A DNA stretch of 64,000 bases from Microbacterium sp. Au-Mic1 (lineage in GTDB: Bacteria; Actinomycetota; Actinomycetes; Actinomycetales; Microbacteriaceae), in NCBI RefSeq assembly GCF_021341785.1, contig NZ_JAJTTF010000009.1, positions 1 through 64,000 of the forward strand. The letters are read 5' to 3'. The translations under genes and the position numbers were made by a program. The number at the start of each line of letters is the position of its first letter. Positions within the stretch are counted from its first letter, which is position 1. The notes below the pieces were generated by a model. The model ran no database searches. It was not told the origin of the DNA and was given only the letters and a program-made list of their open reading frames with translations. Positions 8,028-17,031 of this stretch are shown piece by piece.

Positions 8028-9407
8028 GTGCCCTCTCCCACGCCGAACCCGCACCCGGGCGACACCCCGCGCGGTGCGCCACGCTCGAACCCGGCGCCGA
8101 CCTTGAACCGCGAGATCATCCGCCTGGCCGTGCCGGCCCTCGGCGCGCTCGTGGCAGAGCCCGCGTTCCTCATGGTGGATGCGGCGCTCGTCGGGCACCT
8201 CGGCACCACGCCACTCGCTGGACTCGGCATCGCATCGGCGATCCTGCAGACCATCGTCGGACTGATGATCTTCCTCGCCTACTCGACCACACCCGCCGTC
8301 GCGCGGCGGTTCGGCGCCGGCGAGCACGGCGACGCCGTGTCGGTGGGCATCGACGGGATGTGGCTCGCGCTCGGCCTCGGTGCCGTGCTCGCGGTGATCG
8401 GGTCGCTGCTCACCCCCGCGGTGATCCCGCTCTTCGGCGCGACCCCGGCGGTCGCGGCACAGGCGGCCGCCTACCTCGCGCCCTCCATGTGGGGGCTGCC
8501 CGCGATGCTCGTCGTCTACGCGGCGACAGGCCTGCTGCGCGGCATGCAGGACACCGTCACCCCGCTGTGGATCGCGGGCATCGGCTTCGCCGCGAATGCG
8601 CTGCTGAACTGGCTCTTCATCTACGGCTTCGGCTGGGGCATCGCCGGATCCGCCTTCGGCACGGTCGTGGCGCAATGGGGCATGGTCGGCGCGTACGTGC
8701 TCGTGATCGGACGCCTGGCGCGCAGGCACGAGGCCTCGGTCGCGCCCGAACTGAGCGGGATCCGCGGATCTGCGCGCTCCGGCGGCTGGCTGTTCCTGCG
8801 CACCGTGAGCCTGCGCGTGGCGCTGCTCGCGACGGTGGGCATCGCGACCGGCATCGGCACGCGCGAGCTCGCCGGCTGGCAGGTCGTCTTCACCGTCTTC
8901 TCCGCGGCGGCCTTCGCGCTCGACGCCCTCGCGATCGCCGCACAGGCCCTCATCGGCAAGAGCCTGGGTGCCGCCGATCCGAACGGAGCCCGGCACGTGC
9001 TCGCCCGCACGGTAGCCTGGGGCGCCTGGTTCGGTGTGATCGTCGGAGCCCTCATCGCCGCACTGTCCGCCGTCATCGGGCTCGCCTTCACGGGCGACCC
9101 GGACCTCGCGGCACTGATCCAGCCCGCCCTCATCGTGCTCGCGGTCGCCCAGCCGATCGCCGGCATCGTGTTCGTGCTCGACGGGGTGCTCATGGGTGCC
9201 GGGGACGCCCGCTACCTCGCCATCGCCGGCGGCCTGAACCTCGTCCCGTTCCTGCCCGTGCTCGCGATCATCGCCGCCACCGGGGTGAGCGGCGTCGCGG
9301 GCCTGATCTGGCTCGCCGTCGCGTTCTTCGGCGTGTACCTGTGCGCACGACTGGCGACCCTCGGACTACGCGTGCGGACCGGTCGCTGGCTCTCGATCGA
9401 GGTCTGA
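8028..9407 (+). CDS. MATE family efflux transporter (DinF-like)
   Basis: A 459-residue integral membrane protein with about 12 helices. The MATE N-terminal signature is clear: AVPALGALVAEPAF, then VDAALVGHLGTTPLAGLG (residues about 35-70). A second, homologous half starts near residue 240. MATE proteins export organic cations or other compounds in exchange for H+ or Na+. The DinF-like branch is common in actinobacteria and its substrate here is unknown. The first 25 residues are Pro-rich and cytoplasmic. The GTG start is set by the TAGGCT box six bases upstream. It is monocistronic and converges on the next gene. Confidence 0.88.
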   Translation: MPSPTPNPHPGDTPRGAPRSNPAPTLNREIIRLAVPALGALVAEPAFLMVDAALVGHLGTTPLAGLGIASAILQTIVGLMIFLAYSTTPAVARRFGAGEHGDAVSVGIDGMWLALGLGAVLAVIGSLLTPAVIPLFGATPAVAAQAAAYLAPSMWGLPAMLVVYAATGLLRGMQDTVTPLWIAGIGFAANALLNWLFIYGFGWGIAGSAFGTVVAQWGMVGAYVLVIGRLARRHEASVAPELSGIRGSARSGGWLFLRTVSLRVALLATVGIATGIGTRELAGWQVVFTVFSAAAFALDALAIAAQALIGKSLGAADPNGARHVLARTVAWGAWFGVIVGALIAALSAVIGLAFTGDPDLAALIQPALIVLAVAQPIAGIVFVLDGVLMGAGDARYLAIAGGLNLVPFLPVLAIIAATGVSGVAGLIWLAVAFFGVYLCARLATLGLRVRTGRWLSIEV

Positions 9408-9421
9408 GAGCGCGCGGGACT

Positions 9422-9437
9422 CGCCTGCCGGCAGGCG
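9422..9437. terminator. 16-bp perfect palindrome between convergent genes
   Basis: CGCCTGCCGGCAGGCG is fully self-complementary and lies 14 bases after the MATE stop and before the convergent membrane-protein gene. It is a probable bidirectional terminator, although it lacks a loop and a T-run. Confidence 0.45.
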
Positions 9438-9523
9438 CTTCCGGATCCGCCCCTGAGGTACCGGATCCGCCGAAGTCCCGGGATCGACGTGACGACATGC
9501 ACTCCCGGGCCTCGCCCTGGCCA

Positions 9524-10732
9524 TCAGCGCCGGCCGCGGTGCACCTCACGCTCCTCGATCGCGTCGAGCTCGACGGTGGCCCGCGCCCGCAGCGCGTCCG
9601 AGAGCCCGCGATCGCCGATCGCCCGCGGCACAGCAGGGCGCTCCTCCGTCCGGCCGCGGTGCATCGCGTAACCCCACGTCGCCAGCCCGAGCAACGGCCC
9701 CCACAGCCAGAACGGCAGCACCAGCAGCAGCTCGACGACGCCCACGGCAAGGGCGCCGCCCGTCGTGACCACACGCACCAGATCCACACCCCCGACCGTG
9801 AACATCACGGCCACGACCGATGCAGCGATCACCGCGAGTCCGACCGGCACCGGACGGCCGCCGACGCCCGCCAGCCATCGCGGGAACCGATCCGCCCACG
9901 GCAGGCACAGAGCGAGCGTGAGGAGCCCCGCCGCGAGCATCGCCCCGCCGAGCAGCAGGCCGACCATCAGGACATCGGGCCTCAGAGCGGCCGGCGGGGC
10001 GAACAGCGGCCACGGCGTCAGCCAGGTGAGACGGCAGAACGCGTAGGGCAGGGCGCACAGCGCGGCGGCCACCGTGATCGCACGTCGGTGCCGCAGCACG
10101 CCCGCGGCGAACCGCCCGCGCACCGCGGGTTCGCCGATCGCCCAGGCGGCGAGCGCGCCCGCCGCGACCAGGTGCGTGAACGAGACCGTCAGCTCACCGG
10201 ACCGCGGGGCGAGCGCCTCCAGCACACGGGGCGCGAACGTGCCCAGTGGCAGCCGCAGCGCGGCGAACCCGAGCGTGCCGATGACGAGCAAGATCCCGGT
10301 GGCCCCGATCAGCGGGCGGCGCACCGTCAGCAGTGTCAGCCCCGCCGCGAAGAGGCCCGCCACGACCAGCACGAACGAGTAGCCGGCGACGGGGATGATC
10401 CCGCCCGGGATGAGCGCCGCCACCAGCAGCGCCACGATCACGGCGGCGATGCGCAGCGCGGCCGGCGGCGCCCCGGCGACACCGACCGCGCTCGCGGAGG
10501 CGTCGACCCGGTGTCCACGCAGGCCGAGTGCGCCGACGGCCACCGCGGCGAGCCCCGCCCCGACCGACACCACTGCCGCCGCGGGCGCCCCGACCACCGC
10601 CGCGACCAGGCTCGGGCTCACCCCCGTCGGCACCGACCCGGCGAAGAGCAGTTCGACCGCGCCGAGCACCGCGACGGCGGCGCCGAGCGCGATTCCGAGG
10701 ATCAGCAGTACGACACGCGTTCTGTTTCTCAT
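9524..10732 (-). CDS. Polytopic membrane protein, family not recognised
   Basis: A 402-residue protein with roughly ten hydrophobic segments separated by short basic loops and a cytoplasmic charged C-terminus (EERPAVPRAIGDRGL onwards). No motif identifies a family. The start MRNRTRVVL is chosen because a TAGCGT -10 box sits seven bases before this ATG and the first helix starts right after it; the open frame extends upstream without support. It lies downstream of and codirectional with the two-component genes, 129 bases away. Regulation by them is possible but not shown. Confidence 0.75.
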   Translation of the reverse strand: MRNRTRVVLLILGIALGAAVAVLGAVELLFAGSVPTGVSPSLVAAVVGAPAAAVVSVGAGLAAVAVGALGLRGHRVDASASAVGVAGAPPAALRIAAVIVALLVAALIPGGIIPVAGYSFVLVVAGLFAAGLTLLTVRRPLIGATGILLVIGTLGFAALRLPLGTFAPRVLEALAPRSGELTVSFTHLVAAGALAAWAIGEPAVRGRFAAGVLRHRRAITVAAALCALPYAFCRLTWLTPWPLFAPPAALRPDVLMVGLLLGGAMLAAGLLTLALCLPWADRFPRWLAGVGGRPVPVGLAVIAASVVAVMFTVGGVDLVRVVTTGGALAVGVVELLLVLPFWLWGPLLGLATWGYAMHRGRTEERPAVPRAIGDRGLSDALRARATVELDAIEEREVHRGRR

Positions 10733-10739
10733 GTCCCGC

Positions 10740-10745
10740 ACGCTA
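10740..10745 (-). promoter_or_regulatory. -10 box TAGCGT of a leaderless promoter (membrane protein)
   Basis: On the minus strand TAGCGT ends seven bases before the ATG at 10732. It gives the membrane-protein gene its own promoter. Confidence 0.5.
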
Positions 10746-10861
10746 CGGATCCGGTTCCCTGCTGCGCGTCGCCCCCGAGGAGGGTTCGGGCTCACCCGCA
10801 GGGATGATCCGTGCACGCTCGCCAGGCGGCCGGCGTCGCCCTCACCCGGCGGGGCACGCCG

Positions 10862-11518
10862 TCATCGGCCCGGCCGGCGGATGCCGTTCTCATAGGCCCA
10901 GATCACGACATGCAGGCGGTCGGCGAGACCGAGCTTCGCGAGGACCGCCTTCACATGCGTCTTGACCGTGTTCGCACTGAGGAACAGCGCCCGCGCGATG
11001 TCGTCGTTCGAGGCCCCGGTCGCGAGCGCACGGGCGACCTCGCGCTCCCGATCGCTGAGCGGCGCGAGCGCGGCATCGGGATCGACCGCGGGCCCGCCCT
11101 CGCGCACGTAACCCAGCAGCGCGGCCGTCGCCCGCGGCGACATCGCCGCATCGCCCGCGGCCGCCGCGGCGATGGCGTCGGCGAGTTCCTGCGGGGCCGC
11201 ATCCTTGGTCAGGAACCCGCTCGCACCCTCGCGGATCGCCTCGACGACGTACTGGTCGAGGTCGAACGTCGTGAGCATGAGGATCCGGATCCCGGGCTTC
11301 AGCCGCAGGATCTCCCTGGTGGCGGCGATGCCGTCCATCCCGGGCATGCGGATGTCCATCAGCACGACGTCGACCGCGTGGCTGCGGATGTGCTCGATGC
11401 CCGCGCGCGCATCGGCGGCGACGGCGACCTCGGCGATGCGCGGATCCCGGCCCAGCATGATCGCCACGGCCTCGCGGAACAGCTCCTGATCGTCCACGAG
11501 CAGCACCCGGATCGTCAT
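10862..11518 (-). CDS. NarL/LuxR-type response regulator
   Basis: A 218-residue protein with a receiver domain (residues 1-120; acidic DD near 9-10, phospho-acceptor Asp55 in VVLMDIRMPG, conserved Thr and Lys later) and a C-terminal LuxR helix-turn-helix (about 150-215; LSDREREVARALATG and TVKTHVKAVLAKLG). It overlaps the upstream kinase gene by 4 bp (ATGA), so the two are co-translated. It is the DNA-binding output of that sensor. Targets are unknown. Confidence 0.93.
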   Translation of the reverse strand: MTIRVLLVDDQELFREAVAIMLGRDPRIAEVAVAADARAGIEHIRSHAVDVVLMDIRMPGMDGIAATREILRLKPGIRILMLTTFDLDQYVVEAIREGASGFLTKDAAPQELADAIAAAAAGDAAMSPRATAALLGYVREGGPAVDPDAALAPLSDREREVARALATGASNDDIARALFLSANTVKTHVKAVLAKLGLADRLHVVIWAYENGIRRPGR

Positions 11519-12813
11519 GCTCCTTCCTCCCGGTCCGCGAGGCGCTCCGCCGTCACGACGGGCTCCGAGCCGTCGGCCGTCGCCACCGCGTCCGAACCGG
11601 TCGCTGGCAGCACCGGGAGCTCGACTCGCAGCAGCCAGCCGTGGGATCCGGCGCGCCCGGATGAGCCGCTCCCGACGACCGCAACCGGCCCCGACGCGAG
11701 CGACCCGCCCGCCAGCCGGATCCGCTCGGCCAGGCTCACGAGGCCGGTGCCGGTGCCGAGATCGGATCCGCTGCGCCCGGATCCGCCATCGTCTTCGACC
11801 TCCGCGATCACGTGCTCCTCGGACCAGGCGAGGCGCACCTCGACCTGCAGAGGTGGAAGCGCGTGCCGCATGGCGTTCGTGAGCCCCTCACGCACCGCAC
11901 GGTGCAATGCCAGCGCTGAGGCGGGAGCCAGGGCGCGGCGCTCTCCGGTCTCCACGAACTCGACCGCGCACGCGGGGCTGCGCACCGCGGCCACCAGCTC
12001 GGCCAGCGAACCAGCCGTCGGCGTCGGCTCCTTGGGGGCGTCGCCGTCAGCCGCGACGATCGAGCGCATACCTCGAAGTGCGTCGCGCCCCGTGTCCACG
12101 ACGACGCCCAGCGCCCGCTCGCTGACCTCCGGACGTTCGCGCACCAGCGCCCGCGCCACCTCGGACTGCGCGATCATGACCGTCATCGCGTGTGCGATGA
12201 CGTCGTGCAGCTCGCCGCTGATGCGCATCCGCTCATCCGCGATCGCCTGCCGCACGCGTACGGCTGTGCGCTCCTCGGCCCGGCTCGTCGCGGAGCGCAC
12301 CAGCAGGCCGCACGCCCACGCGGCGGTCGCGCTGGCAGCGAGCCCGAGGAAGGCGCCGAGCCGCAGCAGCCCCGTGTCGGCAGCGGGACCGCCGGCGAAG
12401 GAGGGCTCTGCCACCGCGATCATCCCGGCACCCACGAGCGCGACCGCCAACGCGACGACCGACAGCCGCACCCGCTCGCGCACCGCGATCTGGGCCAGGC
12501 AGAGCAGGTAGACGGCGGCCGACGGATGCATGGTCGCGGAGACGTCGCGAGCCGCCGGAATGAGCACGAGCAGCAGCATCACGGCGCTGGCGAGGAGGAA
12601 TGCCGTCCTCGGACGCCTCACCGCGAGCAGGGATGCACCGTGCAGCACGGCGAAGGAGACGGCGAGTCCGCCGACCACCAGCGGCGCCGCGTGCGGGGTG
12701 GACCAGGCGAGCGAGGCGAGACTGATGGGCAGCAGCACCACGAGGGCGGCCAGCGCCACGATCAGCGCGGTGCCGCCACCGCGTGCGCCGCTCCGCGCCT
12801 TCCCTGTCCGCAC
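11515..12813 (-). CDS. Sensor histidine kinase (HisKA_3 type)
   Basis: A 432-residue kinase. Five or six membrane helices occupy residues 12-175. The dimerisation/phospho-acceptor helix follows, with ISGELHDVIAHAM (His203), then an HATPase_c domain (LHRAVREGLTNAMRHA near 300, EDDGGSG near 335, and a glycine loop GTGTGL). This is the partner of the overlapping LuxR-type regulator. I chose the GTG at 12813 because the first helix starts soon after it; a longer frame reaches 12915 but would overlap the neighbouring 3' end. The signal is unknown. Confidence 0.9.
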   Translation of the reverse strand: MRTGKARSGARGGGTALIVALAALVVLLPISLASLAWSTPHAAPLVVGGLAVSFAVLHGASLLAVRRPRTAFLLASAVMLLLVLIPAARDVSATMHPSAAVYLLCLAQIAVRERVRLSVVALAVALVGAGMIAVAEPSFAGGPAADTGLLRLGAFLGLAASATAAWACGLLVRSATSRAEERTAVRVRQAIADERMRISGELHDVIAHAMTVMIAQSEVARALVRERPEVSERALGVVVDTGRDALRGMRSIVAADGDAPKEPTPTAGSLAELVAAVRSPACAVEFVETGERRALAPASALALHRAVREGLTNAMRHALPPLQVEVRLAWSEEHVIAEVEDDGGSGRSGSDLGTGTGLVSLAERIRLAGGSLASGPVAVVGSGSSGRAGSHGWLLRVELPVLPATGSDAVATADGSEPVVTAERLADREEGA

Positions 12814-12890
12814 GTCCCCATGCTCGCACGCGGCCGTGCACGCGTCCTCACCCGTGCGAGTGAGGTTCACCCGCATCCGGGATCGCGCAT

Positions 12891-13526
12891 TCAACCGGCA
12901 TGCCTCCGGCACCACTCGTACATGATCACGGCCGCAGCAGCCCCGGCGTTGATCGAGCGGGTGGATCCGTACTGCGTGATCTCGACGTGCCCCGCCGCCG
13001 CCGCGAGCGCTTCGTCCGAAAGCCCGGGCCCCTCCGCGCCGAACAGCAGCACGCAGCGCTCGGGCAGATCCGCGCGGTCCACGGGCACCGCGCCGTCGAG
13101 GTTGTCCACGGCGACGATCGGGATGCGCTCGGCCTCAGCCCACGCGGTGAACGCCTGCACGGTGTCGTGATGCACGACGTGCTGATAGCGATCGGTGACC
13201 ATGGCGCCGCGCCGGTTCCAGCGCCGCCTCCCGATGATGTGCACGGTGTCGGCGAGGAACGCGTTCGCGCTGCGCACGATCGAACCGATGTTCATGTCGT
13301 GCTGCCAGTTCTCGATCGCGACATGGAAGCCGTGCCGGCGGGTGTCGAGATCGGCGACGATCGCCTCCATGCGCCAGTACCGGTACCGGTCGACGACGTT
13401 GCGCCGGTCGCCCTGCGCGAGCAGTTCGGGATCGAAGTGCTCCCCGATGGGCCGCTCCCCCTCCCATGGACCGACGCCGTGCGTGGGCTCGGGCTCGGGC
13501 TCGGAGACGGCCTCTGGATCCTGCAT
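12891..13526 (-). CDS. TrmH/SpoU-family RNA 2'-O-methyltransferase
   Basis: A 211-residue SPOUT methyltransferase. The trefoil-knot motifs are visible: NIGSIVRSANAF (motif 1), LLFGAEGPGLS (motif 2) and ITQYGSTRSINAGAAAAVIMYEW (motif 3, in two parts). It should methylate a ribose in tRNA or rRNA using S-adenosylmethionine. The exact site is unknown. The start MQDPEAV is set by a TACGCT box six bases upstream. The N-terminal 35 residues are acidic and Pro-rich. It diverges from mntH. Confidence 0.88.
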   Translation of the reverse strand: MQDPEAVSEPEPEPTHGVGPWEGERPIGEHFDPELLAQGDRRNVVDRYRYWRMEAIVADLDTRRHGFHVAIENWQHDMNIGSIVRSANAFLADTVHIIGRRRWNRRGAMVTDRYQHVVHHDTVQAFTAWAEAERIPIVAVDNLDGAVPVDRADLPERCVLLFGAEGPGLSDEALAAAAGHVEITQYGSTRSINAGAAAAVIMYEWCRRHAG

Positions 13527-13532
13527 CCCGCC

Positions 13533-13538
13533 AGCGTA
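13533..13538 (-). promoter_or_regulatory. -10 box TACGCT of a leaderless promoter (TrmH-type gene)
   Basis: On the minus strand TACGCT ends six bases before the ATG at 13526. Confidence 0.55.
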
Positions 13539-13601
13539 TCCGCGCGGATCCCCCGGGCGTTGCCGAGCGCGCACCCGGACTGGGGAACGGCCCCGAGCGA
13601 C

Positions 13602-13649
13602 ATATTTCGGTATGCCTAAAAATGGGGTAGGTTTTCGGTGTGCCTAAAA
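13602..13649 (+). promoter_or_regulatory. Doubled MntR-like operator over the mntH promoter and start codon
   Basis: Two near-identical imperfect palindromes, TTTCGGTATGCCTAAAA (from 13605) and TTTCGGTGTGCCTAAAA (from 13633), occur as 28-bp-spaced direct repeats. Each half pairs TTTCGG(T) with CCTAAA, the style of DtxR/MntR operators. The second site contains the GTG start of mntH (13640), and between them TAGGTT (13628-13633) is a -10 box six bases before that GTG. A manganese-loaded MntR bound here would block both polymerase and start. The regulator candidate is encoded at 15508. Confidence 0.6.
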
Positions 13650-14929
13650 CGACGGTGACCTTCGCGCCCTCGCGCTCCGATACCGCGGCGTCCGCCCGCG
13701 GTGCGGCGCTGCTCGGCCCTGCGCTGGTGGCCGGAGTCGCCTATGTGGATCCGGGCAACGTCGCCAGCAACATGACGGCGGGTGCCGGGTACGGCTACCT
13801 GCTGGTCTGGGTGGTCGTCGTGGCGAACGTGATCGCGTGGCTCGTGCAGTACCTCTCCGCGAAGCTGGGCGTCGTCACGGGGCGCAGCCTGCCGGAGCTG
13901 CTCGGCGACCGGCTGCAGCACCGGTTCGCGCGGCGAGCGTACTGGCTGCAGGCGGAGCTCGTGGCCATGGCGACCGACATCGCCGAGGTCATCGGCGGCG
14001 CGGTCGCGCTGCAGCTGCTGTTCGGGATCCCGCTGCTGCTCGGCGGACTCATCACGGGCGCGGTCTCGATGGCGCTGCTCGCCGTGCAGGGCCGGCGGGG
14101 CGCCCGGCCCTTCGAGTTCGTGGTCATCGGCCTGCTCGCCGTGGTCACCGTCGGCTTCCTCGCCGGCCTGCTCGTCGCCCCACCGGATCCGTCCGCCGCC
14201 CTCGGCGGGCTGACACCGCGCTTCACGGACTCCGGATCCGTGCTGCTCGCCGCCTCGATCCTGGGCGCGACGATCATGCCGCACGCGATCTACGCGCACT
14301 CCGCCCTCGCCAGAGACCGGTTCGGATCCGCCCCGATGCACCCCGGAGGCGACCCCGAGTCGCCGTCGCGCACCCCCATCGCCCGGCTGCTCACCGCCAC
14401 CCGGTGGGACGTCACCCTGGCGATGGTCGTCGCAGGCGCCGTGAACCTGGGCATGCTCCTGCTGGCCGCCGCCACCCTGCCCGGCGTGGCGGGCACCGAC
14501 TCGCTCGAGGGAGCGCACGCCGCGATCAGCACGCAGCTCGGTCCGCTCATCGGCACCCTGTTCGCGGTCGGCCTGCTCGCATCCGGCCTGGCCTCGACCG
14601 CCGTGGGCGCCTACGCGGGCGCCGAGATCATGCACGGCCTGCTGCGGGTGCGCATCGCGATGCCCGTGCGGCGGCTCATCACACTGATCCCCGCGCTGCT
14701 GATCCTCGGGCTCGGCGTCGACCCCACCTTCGCCCTCGTGCTCAGTCAGGTGGCGCTGTCGTTCGGGATCCCGTTCGCCCTCATCCCCCTCGTCGCCCTC
14801 ACCGCCCGGCAGCGCACGCTCGGTCGCTACGCGAACCGCCCCTGGACCACGATCGCGGGGATCGTGGCCGCCGCGCTGCTCATCGCGCTCAACGCGGTGC
14901 TGCTCTGGTTGCTGCTGAGCGGGGCGTGA
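13640..14929 (+). CDS. mntH: Nramp-family Mn2+/H+ symporter MntH
   Basis: A 429-residue transporter with 11 predicted helices. The Nramp metal site is seen as YVDPGNVASN (DPGN at 37-40) in helix 1 and ATIMPHAIYAHS near residue 213 in helix 6; Nramp proteins often have MPHN, so the Ala after MPH is a common variant. The product should import Mn2+ (and perhaps Fe2+) driven by protons. The GTG start lies within the second operator copy, and the gene appears leaderless. The ATG-like MPK reading at the first copy is out of frame. Confidence 0.92.
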   Translation: MPKTTVTFAPSRSDTAASARGAALLGPALVAGVAYVDPGNVASNMTAGAGYGYLLVWVVVVANVIAWLVQYLSAKLGVVTGRSLPELLGDRLQHRFARRAYWLQAELVAMATDIAEVIGGAVALQLLFGIPLLLGGLITGAVSMALLAVQGRRGARPFEFVVIGLLAVVTVGFLAGLLVAPPDPSAALGGLTPRFTDSGSVLLAASILGATIMPHAIYAHSALARDRFGSAPMHPGGDPESPSRTPIARLLTATRWDVTLAMVVAGAVNLGMLLLAAATLPGVAGTDSLEGAHAAISTQLGPLIGTLFAVGLLASGLASTAVGAYAGAEIMHGLLRVRIAMPVRRLITLIPALLILGLGVDPTFALVLSQVALSFGIPFALIPLVALTARQRTLGRYANRPWTTIAGIVAAALLIALNAVLLWLLLSGA

Positions 14930-15055
14930 GCCCGGCGCCGGATCCCGAATCCGGGGTGCCTGACCGCGCGCACTCGGATCCCGTCCGGTGGATCGCCCGT
15001 CCGGGATCCATCGGACGGATGATGGGGCGCGGGCAGGACCCACAGTCTCCGCCGG

Positions 15056-15061
15056 TAGGCT
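15056..15061 (+). promoter_or_regulatory. -10 box TAGGCT of a leaderless promoter (15068 gene)
   Basis: TAGGCT ends six bases before the ATG at 15068. Confidence 0.55.
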
Positions 15062-15067
15062 CGAGGG

Positions 15068-15418
15068 ATGGCCAGATCCCGCCGCCCGTCCGCCGCGCAG
15101 CGCGCCGCCGAGAAGGCCGAAGCGCAGGCCTCCGCGCGCCGGGCCGTCCGCATCTGCACGTGGGCGTCACTCGTCACAGGCGCACTCGGGATCCTGCTCC
15201 TCGCCGTTCCCAAGCTGCTGCCGGCGGGCGGACCCTGGGTGCAGCTCGCGCTGGGCGCCTTGACGTTGATCCTCTCGTTCCGGGCCCGCGCGATCGGGAT
15301 GCGCGGCATCGAAGGATTCGACGGGCGGCTCTCCCTGCTGGGGGCCCTCGCCGGCTTCGCGATCATGTTCTTCGCCGGTCAGGCCGCGTTCGCCGTGCTC
15401 TCCGCGATCGGCCACTGA
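15068..15418 (+). CDS. Small membrane protein, unknown
   Basis: A 116-residue protein with a basic, Ala-rich N-terminus (residues 1-27) and three hydrophobic helices (about 30-50, 55-73, 88-112). No family recognised. The start is supported by a TAGGCT box six bases upstream. It sits between mntH and mntR without obvious linkage to metal transport. Confidence 0.75.
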   Translation: MARSRRPSAAQRAAEKAEAQASARRAVRICTWASLVTGALGILLLAVPKLLPAGGPWVQLALGALTLILSFRARAIGMRGIEGFDGRLSLLGALAGFAIMFFAGQAAFAVLSAIGH

Positions 15419-15495
15419 CCTCTCACTTTCCTGGTGGTCCCGCCGAGCGTACGCGGGTCGCCCACAACCCCGCGCGGGCCGCGGGCCGTGCCGGT

Positions 15496-15501
15496 TAGGC
15501 T
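15496..15501 (+). promoter_or_regulatory. -10 box TAGGCT of a leaderless promoter (mntR)
   Basis: TAGGCT ends six bases before the GTG at 15508. Confidence 0.55.
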
Positions 15502-15507
15502 GGAGGG

Positions 15508-16140
15508 GTGGCATCCCCCGCGGCGGACGACTATCTGAAGACGGTGTTCGCGCACACCGAATGGCAGCCGGCGCCGATCACGCCGTCGCAACTCGCCGCG
15601 AAGCTCGGCATCGCCCCGTCCAGCGTCACCGAGATGGTGAAGAAGCTCGCCGCCGCCGGCCTCGTCTCGCACGTGCCCTACGGCGCGGTGCGGCTGACCG
15701 ACGACGGGGAGCAGCGCGCCCTCGCGATCATCCGACGGCACCGCCTCATCGAGACCTGGCTCGTGCGCGAGTTCGACTACGCCTGGGATGAAGTGCACGA
15801 CGAGGCGGAGGTGCTCGAGCACACCATCAGCGATCGCCTGCTGGAAGGCATCGACGCGCGCCTGGGACGGCCGCGCTTCGACCCGCACGGCGACGCGATC
15901 CCCGACGCCGACGGCCGGATCGAACGCGAGCCGTTCGTACTGCTCGCGGACGCCGCCACCGGCCACGCGGGCCGCGTGCTGCGGGTGGACGACCGCGATC
16001 CGGAACTGCTGCGCTCCCTGGAGTCGGCGGGCCTGGTGATCGGCGGCGAGGTCGTCGTCACCCGCGACGGACTGCGCATCGAGGGCTCCGACGTGCCACT
16101 GCCTGCCGACGGCGTCGACGCGGTGTGGCTGTCGGCCTGA
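15508..16140 (+). CDS. mntR: DtxR/MntR-family metal-dependent repressor
   Basis: A 210-residue regulator. It has an N-terminal winged helix (residues 5-62; PSQLAAKLGIAPSSVTEMVKKLAAAGLV in pieces), a dimerisation/metal domain (65-140; RRHRLIETWLV, WDEVHDEAEVLEH) with the His and Glu ligands of the family, and a short SH3-like C-terminal domain. DtxR-family proteins bind DNA when loaded with Mn2+ or Fe2+. With mntH 600 bp upstream bearing doubled MntR-type operators, manganese control is the best guess. An iron-type DtxR is the alternative, so the symbol is tentative. Confidence 0.82.
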   Translation: MASPAADDYLKTVFAHTEWQPAPITPSQLAAKLGIAPSSVTEMVKKLAAAGLVSHVPYGAVRLTDDGEQRALAIIRRHRLIETWLVREFDYAWDEVHDEAEVLEHTISDRLLEGIDARLGRPRFDPHGDAIPDADGRIEREPFVLLADAATGHAGRVLRVDDRDPELLRSLESAGLVIGGEVVVTRDGLRIEGSDVPLPADGVDAVWLSA

Positions 16141-16188
16141 CGCAGAGGCCCGGATCCGGCCCGTCATCCGCCCGTAACCCGGGAGTCC

Positions 16189-16194
16189 TAGGCT
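16189..16194 (+). promoter_or_regulatory. -10 box TAGGCT of a leaderless promoter (HAD gene)
   Basis: TAGGCT ends six bases before the ATG at 16201. Confidence 0.55.
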
Positions 16195-16200
16195 GGGCGC

Positions 16201-17028
16201 ATGGCACAACGCGACGACATCGAATGCTGGCTCACCGACATGGACGGTGTGCTCGTGCACGAGAACGACGCCATCCCCGGAGCGTCCGAGCTGCTCGCCA
16301 ACTGGGAGAGCAGCGGAATCCCCTACCTCGTGCTGACGAACAACTCGATCTTCACCGCACGCGACCTGTCCGCGCGGCTGCGCACGAGCGGGCTGAACGT
16401 GCCGGAGGAGCGGATCTGGACCTCCGCGCTCGCGACGGCCGACTTCCTGCAGCAGCAGCTCCCGGGCGGATCGGCATTCGTGATCGGCGAGGCCGGGATA
16501 CTCACGGCGCTGCATGACGCGGGCTTCATCATGACCGAGACGAGCCCCGACTTCGTCGTGGTCGGCGAGACGCGCAACTACTCGTTCGAGGCGATCACCA
16601 AGGCGATCCGTCTGATCAACGACGGTGCGCGCTTCATCGTCACCAACCCGGACGCCACGGGCCCCAGCGCCGACGGGCCGCTGCCCGCGACCGGGGCGAT
16701 CGCCGCCCTCATCACCAAGGCCACCGGCAAGGATCCGTACGTGGTCGGCAAGCCGAACCCGATGATGTTCCGCTCGGCGCTCAACAAGATCGGCGCTCAT
16801 TCCAAGCGCACCGGCATGATCGGCGACCGCATGGACACCGACGTGGTGGCAGGCATCGAAGCGGGCCTCCACACGGTCCTGGTGCTCACCGGGATCAGCG
16901 ACACCGCGGAGATCGAGAAGTACCCGTTCCGCCCGGACGAGGTCGTGCAGTCCGTCGCCGACCTGCTCCCCCGCATCACCGAGACGATCCGCACGATCCC
17001 GCAGAAGGCGCCGAAGACGAAGGACTGA
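16201..17028 (+). CDS. HAD-IIA family hydrolase (NagD-like)
   Basis: A 275-residue phosphatase of the HAD superfamily. Motif I is LTDMDGVL (residues 11-18), motif II is VLTNNS (about 44-49), the conserved Lys follows in GKPNPMMF, and motif III is IGDRMDTDVVAG. The alpha/beta C2-type cap between motifs II and III and the overall length fit the NagD/4-nitrophenylphosphatase branch, which dephosphorylates nucleotides or sugar phosphates. It starts a tight group: the YdeI-like gene begins four bases after its stop. Confidence 0.9.
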   Translation: MAQRDDIECWLTDMDGVLVHENDAIPGASELLANWESSGIPYLVLTNNSIFTARDLSARLRTSGLNVPEERIWTSALATADFLQQQLPGGSAFVIGEAGILTALHDAGFIMTETSPDFVVVGETRNYSFEAITKAIRLINDGARFIVTNPDATGPSADGPLPATGAIAALITKATGKDPYVVGKPNPMMFRSALNKIGAHSKRTGMIGDRMDTDVVAGIEAGLHTVLVLTGISDTAEIEKYPFRPDEVVQSVADLLPRITETIRTIPQKAPKTKD

Positions 17029-17031
17029 CCC

